A stretch of DNA of 12,393 nucleotides from Ectothiorhodospiraceae bacterium. GTDB taxonomy: Bacteria > Pseudomonadota > Gammaproteobacteria > Nitrococcales > AK92. How positions within the stretch are numbered: position 1 is the stretch's first letter; the number at the start of each line of letters is the position of its first letter. The stretch is taken from positions 1-12,393 of the forward strand of contig JAJUFY010000032.1 in the NCBI GenBank assembly GCA_029263635.1, read 5' to 3'. Under the pieces are notes generated by a model. That model made no database searches. It was not told where the DNA came from and saw only the letters and a list, made by a program, of their open reading frames with translations. The translations under genes and the position numbers were made by a program. This document shows, piece by piece, positions 5,679 through 12,393 of this stretch.

Positions 5679-7058
5679 TTACAGGAACCCGACCGCATCG
5701 GCCAGGACCATCAGCATACCCACCGGCACCACATAGCGGATCAGGAAACGCCAGATCCGGAAAAGCCTGCCCGAGCCAAGCTCCAGTTCGGCAGTCCGGA
5801 CAGACAGACGCCAACCGACAAAGATCGCCACAAGCAGCCCGCCGATGGGTAGCAAGATATTGGCTGCGGCATGACTAAACAGCTCGAACAAGGTACTGTC
5901 GCGGAAACCTTCCAGCATCCGCAGCGGCCGGACATGGGCCCAGATGCTGAACGACAGCAGCGCCGCCACCCCCAGGATCCAGACGAACAGCCCGATATAG
6001 CCGGCTGCCTGGACCCTGTCGAGCCGATACCGCTCGGTCAGATGCGCGACCATCGGCTCCAGCAGGGCGATCGACGAGGTCCAGGCGGCAAACACCAGCA
6101 GCAGGAAGAACAGGGTTCCAAACCAGGTGCCGTTCGGCAGCTGCCCGAATGCCAGCGGCAGGGACTGGAAGATCACCGCAGGCCCGGAGCTGGGCATGAA
6201 CTGGGCGCCGAGCAGGATCGGCAACACTACTAGCCCCGCCAGCAGCCCGATCAGGGTATCGCCGACCGCGACCATGGCGGAAGCCTTGAAAATCGGCACC
6301 CGGTCGTCGACGTACGAACCATACGCCAGAGCAACCCCCAGCCCCACGGTCAGCGAGTAGAACGCATGGCTCATGGCCTTCGGCACTGCCTGCCAGCTGA
6401 GCGCACTGAAATCCGGCAGCAGCAGCATGCCCAGGCCTTCGAGGAAGCGGCCGCTGACCAGCATGGCATAGCAGGTGAGCAGCAGCAGCAAGCCCGCCAG
6501 CATGGGCATGAACCAGCGGGCCGCCTCTTCCAGCCCCAGCCGCACCCCACGCCCGACGATCATCACGGTTACCGCCAGGAACAGGGTATGCCAGGCCAGC
6601 AGCCGTTCAGGATCCCGGATCAGCTGCTGGAACACCTCTGCCGAACGCAGCGTGTCCAGCTCCATGAACATGCCGGAAGCCGTCCGGAACACATAGGCGA
6701 TGGACCAGCCGCCCACCACGCTATAGGTGGCCAGGAGCAGGCAGCAGGCAACCAGGCTCATCCAGCCCAGGCCCTGCCAGGCCGGCCACCGGCCTTCCAG
6801 TGCCGCCACCCGCTCATAGGCCCGCACCGGGCTGCCCCGGCCGCGCCGGCCGAGCATGATCTCGGCTGCCAGGAGCGGCGTAGCCAAACCGGCAAGGCAC
6901 AACAGGTACAGGACGAGAAAGGCGCCGCCGCCGTTCGTGCCGACCAGATAGGGGAATTTCCAGACGTTGCCGAAACCTGCCGCGGCCCCGATCAGCGCCA
7001 AGATGAAAACCGGCTCGCTCGACCAGGAGCCTTCGCGCAGGCGATGCTGGACGGCCAC
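5679..7058 (-). CDS. Sodium-dependent transporter, NSS/SNF family
   Basis: This is an inner-membrane secondary transporter of the neurotransmitter:sodium symporter family (LeuT fold), which moves amino acids or related solutes with Na+. The substrate cannot be read from the sequence. The 459 residues contain about 11 to 12 hydrophobic segments. The first has the unwound-helix signature GAAAGFGNVWKFPY (24-37), followed by TNGGGAFLVLY (41-51), the sodium and substrate site of the family. The start is GTG at 7056-7058, with a strong GAGGAG nine nt upstream. It is shorter than LeuT (about 519), as many bacterial members are. It is the first gene of a likely operon with ratA and rnfH and is divergent from smpB. 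Confidence 0.92.
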   Translation of the reverse strand: MAVQHRLREGSWSSEPVFILALIGAAAGFGNVWKFPYLVGTNGGGAFLVLYLLCLAGLATPLLAAEIMLGRRGRGSPVRAYERVAALEGRWPAWQGLGWMSLVACCLLLATYSVVGGWSIAYVFRTASGMFMELDTLRSAEVFQQLIRDPERLLAWHTLFLAVTVMIVGRGVRLGLEEAARWFMPMLAGLLLLLTCYAMLVSGRFLEGLGMLLLPDFSALSWQAVPKAMSHAFYSLTVGLGVALAYGSYVDDRVPIFKASAMVAVGDTLIGLLAGLVVLPILLGAQFMPSSGPAVIFQSLPLAFGQLPNGTWFGTLFFLLLVFAAWTSSIALLEPMVAHLTERYRLDRVQAAGYIGLFVWILGVAALLSFSIWAHVRPLRMLEGFRDSTLFELFSHAAANILLPIGGLLVAIFVGWRLSVRTAELELGSGRLFRIWRFLIRYVVPVGMLMVLADAVGFL

Positions 7059-7067
7059 GTGTTATTT

Positions 7068-7073
7068 CTCCTC
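7068..7073 (-). promoter_or_regulatory. Ribosome-binding site fixing the GTG start of the transporter gene
   Basis: GAGGAG on the minus strand lies nine nt before the GTG start codon. This good match supports the unusual start; no ATG gives a plausible N-terminus ahead of the first membrane segment. Confidence 0.75.
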
Positions 7074-7090
7074 GGGATCCAGGCGCCGCC

Positions 7091-7119
7091 ATTGTCACGG
7101 ACATCGCCTTCCCCCGCAA
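7091..7119 (-). promoter_or_regulatory. Candidate promoter of the transporter-ratA-rnfH unit
   Basis: On the minus strand TTGCGG (7114-7119) and GACAAT (7091-7096) are separated by 17 nt and would start transcription about 25-30 nt before the GTG. Both boxes match only in part (three and four of six), so this is a tentative call based on spacing and position. Confidence 0.3.
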
Positions 7120-7179
7120 CACGCTCGGCACATCTGTCGGCGCTGGCTCTTATGCCGGCCGCTCCGTAAACTTGCGCGC

Positions 7180-7659
7180 ATGAGCAAACGTAAGTCCACC
7201 AAAGCCCCCAGCGCCACCATCGCCGTCAACCGCAAGGCACGGCACGACTACTTCATCGAAGACCGCTTCGAGGCCGGCCTGGCGCTGGAGGGCTGGGAAG
7301 TGAAGAGCCTGCGCGCCGGCCGCGTCAATATCCAGGAAGGCTACGTCGTCATCCGCAACGGCGAGGCCTGGCTGGTCGGCGCCAACATCTCGCCGCTGCC
7401 GACAGCTTCCACCCACGTCAAGCCGGACCCGACCCGCAGCCGCAAGCTGCTGCTGCACCGCCAGGAACTCAACCGCCTGATCGGCGCCACCGAGCGGCAG
7501 GGCTACACCCTCATTCCGCTCGATCTCCACTGGACCCGGGGCCGGGCCAAGCTCGAACTCGGCCTGGCCAAGGGCAAGAAGCTGTACGACAAGCGGGCCG
7601 ACAAGCGCGAGCGCGACTGGGCGCGCGACAAGGAACGCCTGCTCGAGCATCAGGTCTAG
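7180..7659 (+). CDS. smpB: SsrA-binding protein SmpB
   Basis: SmpB binds tmRNA and brings it to stalled ribosomes, mimicking the anticodon arm. The 159-residue protein has the OB-fold core with NRKARHDYFIEDRFEAGLAL (17-36), the GWEVKSLRAGRVNIQEGYV block, NISPLPTAS, and a KLYDKR-type tail. The basic C-terminal tail, rich in K, R, D and E, is the part that enters the mRNA channel. The frame is open far upstream, but ATG 7180 gives the standard N-terminus MSKRK. No clear Shine-Dalgarno precedes it. ssrA, its RNA partner, begins 81 nt downstream on the same strand, so the two halves of the trans-translation system are adjacent. Confidence 0.97.
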   Translation: MSKRKSTKAPSATIAVNRKARHDYFIEDRFEAGLALEGWEVKSLRAGRVNIQEGYVVIRNGEAWLVGANISPLPTASTHVKPDPTRSRKLLLHRQELNRLIGATERQGYTLIPLDLHWTRGRAKLELGLAKGKKLYDKRADKRERDWARDKERLLEHQV

Positions 7660-7740
7660 AGCCTGTGTAGCCCGTGCAGGGCCACGCGGCGGTCGCAAGG
7701 AACTTCCCCGTGCGTTAGACTGTCTATGCTTACGATACCT

Positions 7741-8096
7741 GGGGGCGACATGGCTTCGACGTGAGTCGCAAAACCTGAGGTGCATGCCGAGGACGTCACT
7801 ATCCTCGTAAAAAATGTGGCAAACGTTATAGTCGCCAACGACGAAACCTACGCTCTCGCGGCCTAACTCCCGCGGGCCGCTGACAAGCAGTTGCTTGTGA
7901 CTCTTGCTCAGCGGACGTAGCTCACAAGCTCGCAGTGAGGAGTGCCCGACTCCGATCTGCTAAAACCTTAAGGGCTCGCTGATCGTGTTCCCTGCCCGTC
8001 GGGTAACGGTCAGCTAAAACCAAAGACCGGGATAAGCATGTAGAACCAAGGGCGGAGCTCTTGCGGACGCGGGTTCGATTCCCGCCGCCTCCACCA
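7741..8096 (+). ncRNA. ssrA: Transfer-messenger RNA (tmRNA, SsrA)
   Basis: This is a one-piece tmRNA of 356 nt that rescues stalled ribosomes and tags the nascent chain for proteolysis. The ends form a tRNA-like acceptor: 7741-7747 (GGGGGCG) pairs with 8086-8092 (CGCCTCC). The third pair is G-U, the alanyl-tRNA synthetase identity element. It is followed by discriminator A and an encoded CCA (8094-8096). The T-arm is GCGGG-TTCGATT-CCCGC (8069-8085). The 5' part contains the conserved GGCTTCGACG. The resume codon GCC is preceded by TAGTC, as is usual. smpB lies just upstream and an intrinsic terminator follows. The mature 5' end is inferred from pairing; transcription probably begins somewhat upstream. 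Confidence 0.97.
7834..7866 (+). other. tmRNA proteolysis-tag reading frame (ANDETYALAA)
   Basis: From the resume codon GCC, ten codons read ANDETYALAA and end at TAA (7864-7866). With the alanine carried by tmRNA itself the tag would be AANDETYALAA. The C-terminal LAA is the ClpXP/ClpAP recognition end. E. coli has AANDENYALAA, so only one residue differs. Confidence 0.95.
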
Positions 8097-8102
8097 AATA
8101 CC

Positions 8103-8132
8103 AAAAGCCAGCCGTCAACGGCTGGCTTTTTT
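8103..8132 (+). terminator. Rho-independent terminator of ssrA
   Basis: AGCCAGCCG (8106-8114), loop TCAA, and CGGCTGGCT (8119-8127) form a 9-bp stem followed by a run of six Ts (8127-8132). It begins 6 nt after the tmRNA CCA end. Confidence 0.93.
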
Positions 8133-8183
8133 CTTATCGGTTCCAGCAGCTCGGCTCATCTGCCGACACCCCTCTCCTGCCTC

Positions 8184-8189
8184 TATACT
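8184..8189 (+). promoter_or_regulatory. Predicted -10 box of acnA
   Basis: TATACT matches five of six consensus positions and lies 52 bp after the ssrA terminator. No clear -35 box is seen 16-18 bp upstream, so an activator or an alternative sigma factor may be involved. Confidence 0.4.
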
Positions 8190-8373
8190 CGGGGCAGCGG
8201 TTCGAACGGCTTCCGCTTCCGGCGCACCCCCAGCGCCCTGAAAGCAGGAGGGCCGCAACCGGTCTGCAAGCCGACTTGGTTGAAACCCGGCTGCCCTGCC
8301 AGCAACTCCTGAAGATTCTTCATGCGCCCCCATGCTGGCCGCGAGCCGTGCAGGATCTGTGGCGTAACAGCAC

Positions 8374-8384
8374 AAGGAGAGGAG
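8374..8384 (+). promoter_or_regulatory. Strong tandem Shine-Dalgarno site of acnA
   Basis: AAGGAG and GGAG occur in tandem (8374-8379 and 8381-8384), 9 and 4 nt before the ATG at 8389. The first has near-ideal spacing and predicts efficient translation of aconitase. Confidence 0.75.
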
Positions 8385-8388
8385 TCTG

Positions 8389-11256
8389 ATGGACAGTTTC
8401 GGTGCTCGTTCGACGCTGCGCGTCGGTGGGCGGGAATACGAGATCTTCCGCCTCAAGGCTCTCGACGAGGCGGGCATGAACACCGTCCGCCTGCCCTACT
8501 CCCTGCGCATTCTCCTGGAGAATCTGCTGCGCCACGAGGACGGCTCCTCGGTCACGGCCGACGACATTCGTGCTCTCGCCAACTGGGACCCGAAGGCTCC
8601 GTCGAACGAAGAGATCGTCTTCATGCCTGCTCGCGTGCTGCTGCAGGATTTCACCGGCGTGCCGGCTATCGTGGACCTTGCCGCCATGCGCGATGCCATG
8701 GCGGAGCTGGGCGGCGATCCTGAAAAGATCAACCCGCAGCAGCCGGTGGAGCTGGTCATCGACCACTCCATCCAGGTCGATGCCTTCGCCTCCGACCGCG
8801 CCTTCGACATCAACGAGGAGCTGGACTACCAGCGCAACCGCGAGCGCTACGCCTTCATCAAGTGGGGGGCGCAGGCCTTCTCGAACTTTGTCGCCACACC
8901 GCCCAACGCCGGCATCTGCCACCAGATCAATCTGGAATATCTGGCGCGGGTGGTCTTCGGCGACGGTCACGACCAGAAGGGCAAAAGCGGCCTGGTTCAG
9001 GCCTATCCGGACACGCTGGTCGGCACCGATTCGCACACGCCCATGGTCAACGGCCTCGGCGTGCTGGGCTGGGGCGTGGGCGGCATCGAAGCGGAAGCGG
9101 CCATGCTCGGCCAGCCGATCGCCATGCTGATCCCCGAAGTCATCGGCGTGCGGCTGACCGGCAAGCTGCGCGAAGGCGCCACCGCCACCGACCTGGTGCT
9201 GACCATCACCGAGATGCTGCGCAAGAAAGGCGTGGTCGGGCGCTTCGTCGAATTCTACGGCCCCGGGGTAGGCAGCCTGCCGGTCGCCGACCGCGCCACC
9301 ATCGGCAATATGTCTCCCGAGTATGGTTCCACCTGCTCCATTTTCCCCGTCGACCAGGTAACGCTGGATTACCTGCGGCTGACGGGCCGGCCGGAACAGC
9401 GCGTGCAGCTGGTCGAGGCCTATATGAAAGAGCAAGGTCTCTTCCACAGCGCCGACTCCCCCGAGCCGGAATTCACCGACACGCTGGAACTGGATCTCGG
9501 CGATGTCGAGCCCAGCATCGCCGGGCCGCGCCGGCCGCAGGATCGCATTCCCCTGTCCCAGGCGCGCCAGGCATTCCAGGACGCACTGCCCTCGCTGCTC
9601 CCTCCGCCGCGGGCCGGTGATGCTCAAGGAACGGCCTCGGATACGCTGCCGGCAGTGGACTGCAAGATCGACGGAGAGGTACACCAGCTCACGCACGGCG
9701 CCGTGGTGCTGGCCGCCATCACCAGCTGCACCAACACGTCCAACCCCTCGGTCATGCTGGCCGCAGGCCTGCTGGCAAAAAAAGCGGTGGAACGGGGCCT
9801 TACGCGCAAGCCCTGGGTGAAGACCTCGCTGGCCCCCGGTTCGCGGGTGGTCACGGACTATTACCAGAAAGCCGGCTTGAACAAATACCTGGAAGCGCTG
9901 GGCTTTCACACCGTCGGCTACGGCTGCACCACCTGCATCGGGAATTCGGGCGCATTGCCGCCGGAAGTCTCGGAGGCCGTCGATCAGGGCGATCTGGTCG
10001 CCGCCGCAGTGCTTTCCGGCAACCGCAACTTTGAGGGCCGCATCAATCCGCAGGTACGGGCCAACTACCTGATGTCGCCGCCGCTGGTCGTCGCTTTCGC
10101 CCTCGCCGGGCGCATCGACATCGACCTCCAGAACGAGCCGCTGGGCACCGATCGCGATGGACGCCAGGTGTACCTGAAGGACATCTGGCCGAGCCAGCAG
10201 GAGATCCAGCAGACGGTGCAGGCCTCGGTCGCCTCGGAAATGTTCGCCAAGAACTACGGCGAGATCTTCAAGGGCGACAAGCGCTGGCTGGAACTCGACG
10301 CCCCGACCGGCAAGCGCTTCGCCTGGGATCCGCGATCCACCTACGTTCGCCAGCCCAGCTTCTTCACCGGCATGGCGAAGGAGGCGCCGCAGACGGTCAA
10401 CGATATCCAGGCTGCCCGCTGCATTGCCAAGCTCGGCGACAGTGTCACGACCGATCACATCTCGCCGGCCGGCGCCATCAAGAAAGACTCGCCAGCGGGC
10501 AGCTATCTGATGGAACACGGCGTGGCGCCGAAGGACTTCAACTCCTACGGCTCCCGTCGCGGCAACCACGAGGTGATGGTGCGCGGCACTTTCGCCAACA
10601 TCCGCATTCGCAATCAACTCGTGCCCGGCATCGAAGGGGGCTTTACCAAGCACCTGCCCAGCGGCGACGTCCTCTCGATCTACGATGCCGCGATGCGCTA
10701 CCTCGCAGAAGGTACACCGCTGTGCGTCCTGGCCGGCAAGGAATACGGCTCCGGCTCCAGCCGCGACTGGGCGGCCAAGGGACCGTACCTGCAGGGGATC
10801 AAGTTCGTGCTGGCCGAGAGTTACGAGCGCATCCACCGCTCCAACCTGATCGGCATGGGGATCCTCCCGCTACAGTTCCAGGATGGCGAGAATGCCGACT
10901 CGCTCGGGCTGACCGGTACCGAGACGTTCGACATCGTCGGCCTCTCGGAGCAGGTAAAGAACCGTTTCCAAAACGGCCGTAGCGTTACGGTGCGCGCACG
11001 CGATGAGGCCGGCAAAGCTCGCGAGTTCGAAGCGCTCGTTCGCCTGGACACCCCGCAGGAGCTCGTTTACTACATCAACGGCGGCATCCTGCAGTACGTC
11101 ATTCGTCAGTTGCTGAGCGGCAGATCGCCGACACAGGCAGCGCACGGGGGAATGGCCGGCGCTCCGCAGGCGCGCCCGGGCACGCGCCCGGACAATGGGC
11201 TGGTCGAAAAAGGCTCGGAGGACTCCTTCCCGGCAAGCGACCCGCCCACGTACTGA
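8389..11256 (+). CDS. acnA: Aconitate hydratase A (aconitase)
   Basis: AcnA interconverts citrate and isocitrate in the TCA and glyoxylate cycles, using a [4Fe-4S] cluster. The cluster cysteines are C447 (in SCTNTS) and C513 and C516 (in GCTTC). The N-terminal domains carry the GTDSHTPMVNGLGVLGWGVGG block. The C-terminal swivel domain has DHISPAGAI, SRRGNHEVMVRGTFANIRI, and GSGSSRDW (787-794). AcnA-type enzymes of this group double as RNA-binding regulators when the cluster is lost. The protein has 955 residues, against about 890 in E. coli. The normal end LQYVIRQLL is at about 909, and a further 46-residue low-complexity tail ends in SFPASDPPTY. It is monocistronic or followed by the downstream flavoprotein gene after 219 nt. 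The divergent acnD type is less likely because the AcnA-specific blocks fit throughout. Confidence 0.96.
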   Translation: MDSFGARSTLRVGGREYEIFRLKALDEAGMNTVRLPYSLRILLENLLRHEDGSSVTADDIRALANWDPKAPSNEEIVFMPARVLLQDFTGVPAIVDLAAMRDAMAELGGDPEKINPQQPVELVIDHSIQVDAFASDRAFDINEELDYQRNRERYAFIKWGAQAFSNFVATPPNAGICHQINLEYLARVVFGDGHDQKGKSGLVQAYPDTLVGTDSHTPMVNGLGVLGWGVGGIEAEAAMLGQPIAMLIPEVIGVRLTGKLREGATATDLVLTITEMLRKKGVVGRFVEFYGPGVGSLPVADRATIGNMSPEYGSTCSIFPVDQVTLDYLRLTGRPEQRVQLVEAYMKEQGLFHSADSPEPEFTDTLELDLGDVEPSIAGPRRPQDRIPLSQARQAFQDALPSLLPPPRAGDAQGTASDTLPAVDCKIDGEVHQLTHGAVVLAAITSCTNTSNPSVMLAAGLLAKKAVERGLTRKPWVKTSLAPGSRVVTDYYQKAGLNKYLEALGFHTVGYGCTTCIGNSGALPPEVSEAVDQGDLVAAAVLSGNRNFEGRINPQVRANYLMSPPLVVAFALAGRIDIDLQNEPLGTDRDGRQVYLKDIWPSQQEIQQTVQASVASEMFAKNYGEIFKGDKRWLELDAPTGKRFAWDPRSTYVRQPSFFTGMAKEAPQTVNDIQAARCIAKLGDSVTTDHISPAGAIKKDSPAGSYLMEHGVAPKDFNSYGSRRGNHEVMVRGTFANIRIRNQLVPGIEGGFTKHLPSGDVLSIYDAAMRYLAEGTPLCVLAGKEYGSGSSRDWAAKGPYLQGIKFVLAESYERIHRSNLIGMGILPLQFQDGENADSLGLTGTETFDIVGLSEQVKNRFQNGRSVTVRARDEAGKAREFEALVRLDTPQELVYYINGGILQYVIRQLLSGRSPTQAAHGGMAGAPQARPGTRPDNGLVEKGSEDSFPASDPPTY

Positions 11257-11475
11257 CACCGCCACTGTCGTCGACCGCCGTGCAGTACCCGGCTTCACGT
11301 GGCGCCACCGCGCGCACTGCCCTGGCACTCGGGCGGAATTGCTGCAAGCGCCCCGGCAAAGCCGACCACTGACCCGGCGCAGGGGCGGCATCTACATTTG
11401 TCTTGGCGCCGCCCTTGGCCCATGTCGGCAGTCGCGTGCCTTGGCCTCCCGGCGGCGCAATCGATCAGGAGCAGC
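11257..11475 (+). other. Intergenic region between acnA and the NADH dehydrogenase gene
   Basis: This 219-bp gap contains no convincing gene. It has a perfect 10-bp palindrome GTGGCGCCAC (11299-11308). A larger inverted repeat pairs 11381-11389 with 11408-11416 (9 pairs, one G-U) around 18 nt. No T-rich intrinsic terminator for acnA is seen. Confidence 0.45.
11369..11398 (+). promoter_or_regulatory. Candidate promoter of the NADH dehydrogenase gene
   Basis: CTGACC (11369-11374) and TACATT (11393-11398) are 18 bp apart, each matching four of six consensus positions. The -10 box lies in the loop of the 11381-11416 inverted repeat, so a protein bound there could block it. Tentative. Confidence 0.28.
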
Positions 11476-12393
11476 ATGACCGAAACGGAACGCAAGCGCG
11501 TGGTGATCGTCGGTGCGGGCTTCGGCGGGCTCGCAGCGGCCAAGACCCTGGGCAACACGCCTGTCGATGTCACCGTGGTCGATCGCCGCAACTACCACCT
11601 GTTCCAGCCGCTGCTCTATCAGGTGGCCACTGCCGGCCTGTCCCCCGCCGACATCGCCTGGCCTATCCGCGGCATCCTGCGCGATCGGAAAAACATTCTG
11701 ATGCTGATGGACGAAGTCACCGGAGTCGATCTGGATGCCCGCCAAGTGATCTGCACCGAACACCGCCTTCCCTATGATTTCCTCATCCTGGCCACTGGCG
11801 CCCGCCATGCCTATTTCGGTCATGACGAATGGGAGCCCCACGCGCCGGGGCTGAAGCAGATCGAAGACGCCACCTCGATTCGCCACCGCGTGCTGCTGGC
11901 CTTCGAACGGGCGGAGATGGCCACCGATCCGGCCGAGCAGGAGCGGCTGCTGACCTTCGTCGTGGTCGGTGCCGGTCCTACCGGCGTAGAGATGGCTGGC
12001 GCGCTCGCGGAACTGGCGCACCGCGCCCTGGCAAGGGATTTTCGCCGCATCAATCCCCGCCGGGCGCGCATCCTTCTGGTCGAGGCCGGCCCTCGGGTGC
12101 TGGCGGCATTCCCCGAAGAACTGTCGCAATACTCCTGTCTGGTACTGGAAAAGCTCGGGGTGGAAGTACGGCTCGGCCAGCCGGTCACCGCCTGCGACGA
12201 GCACGGCGTCGAGGTCGGCAATCAGCGCACCGCTGCCGGAACCGTGATCTGGGCTGCCGGCGTCCGCGCTTCCAGCGCGGCCCGATGGCTGGATGCCGAC
12301 GCAGACCGTGCCGGGCGGGTCAAGGTAGAACCGGATCTTTCCGTGCCCGGCCGCCCGGAAATCTTCGTCATCGGCGATACTGCACTGGTCCTC
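11476..12393 (+). CDS. NADH dehydrogenase type II-like FAD/NAD(P)-dependent oxidoreductase (3' end outside window)
   Basis: The gene runs off the right edge after 306 codons; the family is about 430 residues, so roughly 125 are missing. The first Rossmann motif GAGFGG (13-18) binds FAD, followed by the NDH-2 block RNYHLFQPLLYQVATAGLSP. LILATGARHAYFGHDEW is also typical. The second dinucleotide fold, VVGAGPTGVE (about 163-172), binds NADH. A third block ending in IGD (299-301) closes the FAD site. Type II NADH dehydrogenases pass electrons from NADH to quinone at the membrane without pumping protons. AGGAG lies 4 nt before the ATG. Related flavoproteins such as sulfide:quinone reductases are less likely, since this protein has the NDH-2 blocks. 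The membrane-anchoring C-terminus is not in the window. Confidence 0.9.
   Translation, partial: MTETERKRVVIVGAGFGGLAAAKTLGNTPVDVTVVDRRNYHLFQPLLYQVATAGLSPADIAWPIRGILRDRKNILMLMDEVTGVDLDARQVICTEHRLPYDFLILATGARHAYFGHDEWEPHAPGLKQIEDATSIRHRVLLAFERAEMATDPAEQERLLTFVVVGAGPTGVEMAGALAELAHRALARDFRRINPRRARILLVEAGPRVLAAFPEELSQYSCLVLEKLGVEVRLGQPVTACDEHGVEVGNQRTAAGTVIWAAGVRASSAARWLDADADRAGRVKVEPDLSVPGRPEIFVIGDTALVL

Larger units (their letters stand above)
8133..8388 (+). other. acnA upstream region with potential leader structure
   Basis: This 256-bp gap holds the acnA control region and no convincing gene. A TATACT -10 box lies at 8184-8189, with no good -35 box, predicting a leader of roughly 195 nt. The leader can form CCTG-AAAG-CAGG (8237-8248) and AGCCG...CGGCT (8269-8292) with GGTT/AACC inside. 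It ends with a strong ribosome-binding site. I do not recognise a known riboswitch. Confidence 0.45.

Noticed and set aside
6366..7169. A 267-codon plus-strand frame opposite the transporter gene
   Set aside because: It is antisense to a clear membrane transporter, rich in Gln, His, Pro and Ala, with no known motif.
8069..8096. Possible phage or island attachment site at the tmRNA 3' end
   Set aside because: The tmRNA 3' end is a common integration site, but no direct repeat of it occurs downstream in the window, and housekeeping genes, not an integrase, follow.
8190..8388. Known riboswitch class in the acnA leader
   Set aside because: I compared it by eye with what I remember of cobalamin, SAH, glycine and THF riboswitches and found no matching conserved core.
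8320..10836. An 838-codon open frame on the minus strand, fully antisense to acnA
   Set aside because: It lies opposite a certain aconitase gene, has no recognisable domain, and has the His/Gly/Asp/Val-rich composition of antisense frames in GC-rich genes. Stop codons are rare there for codon-use reasons.
11195..11479. A 94-codon plus-strand frame overlapping the acnA end and the following gap
   Set aside because: It overlaps the acnA tail in another frame, lacks a ribosome-binding site, and is Arg/Ala-rich as expected of a non-coding frame in GC-rich DNA.

Overview
The window is a GC-rich stretch of bacterial chromosome carrying almost only conserved housekeeping genes. The set and order (hrcA / nadK-recN / fur / bamE / rnfH-ratA / smpB-ssrA) are typical of Gammaproteobacteria. 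The tmRNA tag ANDETYALAA and the Pseudomonas-like start of Fur agree. No mobile element, phage gene, CRISPR array or island boundary is visible. I cannot name a genus.

Layout. Positions 41-1105 (minus) encode the heat-shock repressor HrcA, preceded by a perfect CIRCE operator inside a good sigma70-type promoter. Divergently, nadK (NAD kinase) and recN (DNA-repair SMC-like ATPase) form a compact plus-strand pair with a 13-nt gap. The 3' end of recN contains a strong hairpin that, read on the minus strand, is the terminator of the convergent fur gene. fur most likely starts at a TTG codon. Across a 239-bp divergent region lies bamE, an outer-membrane assembly lipoprotein. Its stop codon directly abuts the stop of the opposing rnfH gene. 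On the minus strand an NSS-family sodium-coupled transporter, ratA and rnfH run as a probable operon; ratA and rnfH overlap by 8 nt.

The plus strand then carries smpB and ssrA (tmRNA), the two parts of trans-translation. The tmRNA tRNA-like ends, tag frame and terminator can all be read. After a 256-bp gap comes acnA (aconitase A) with a strong Shine-Dalgarno site and an unusual 46-residue C-terminal tail. The window ends inside a type II NADH dehydrogenase-like flavoprotein gene.

Several genes concern stress and quality control: HrcA (chaperone control), RecN (break repair), Fur (iron), BamE (envelope), SmpB/tmRNA (ribosome rescue) and RatA. This is a common conserved neighbourhood rather than a new system. 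The points most worth a second look are the AcnA tail with its SFPASDPP motif, inverted repeats before nadK, acnA and the NADH dehydrogenase gene, and the transporter placed ahead of ratA-rnfH.
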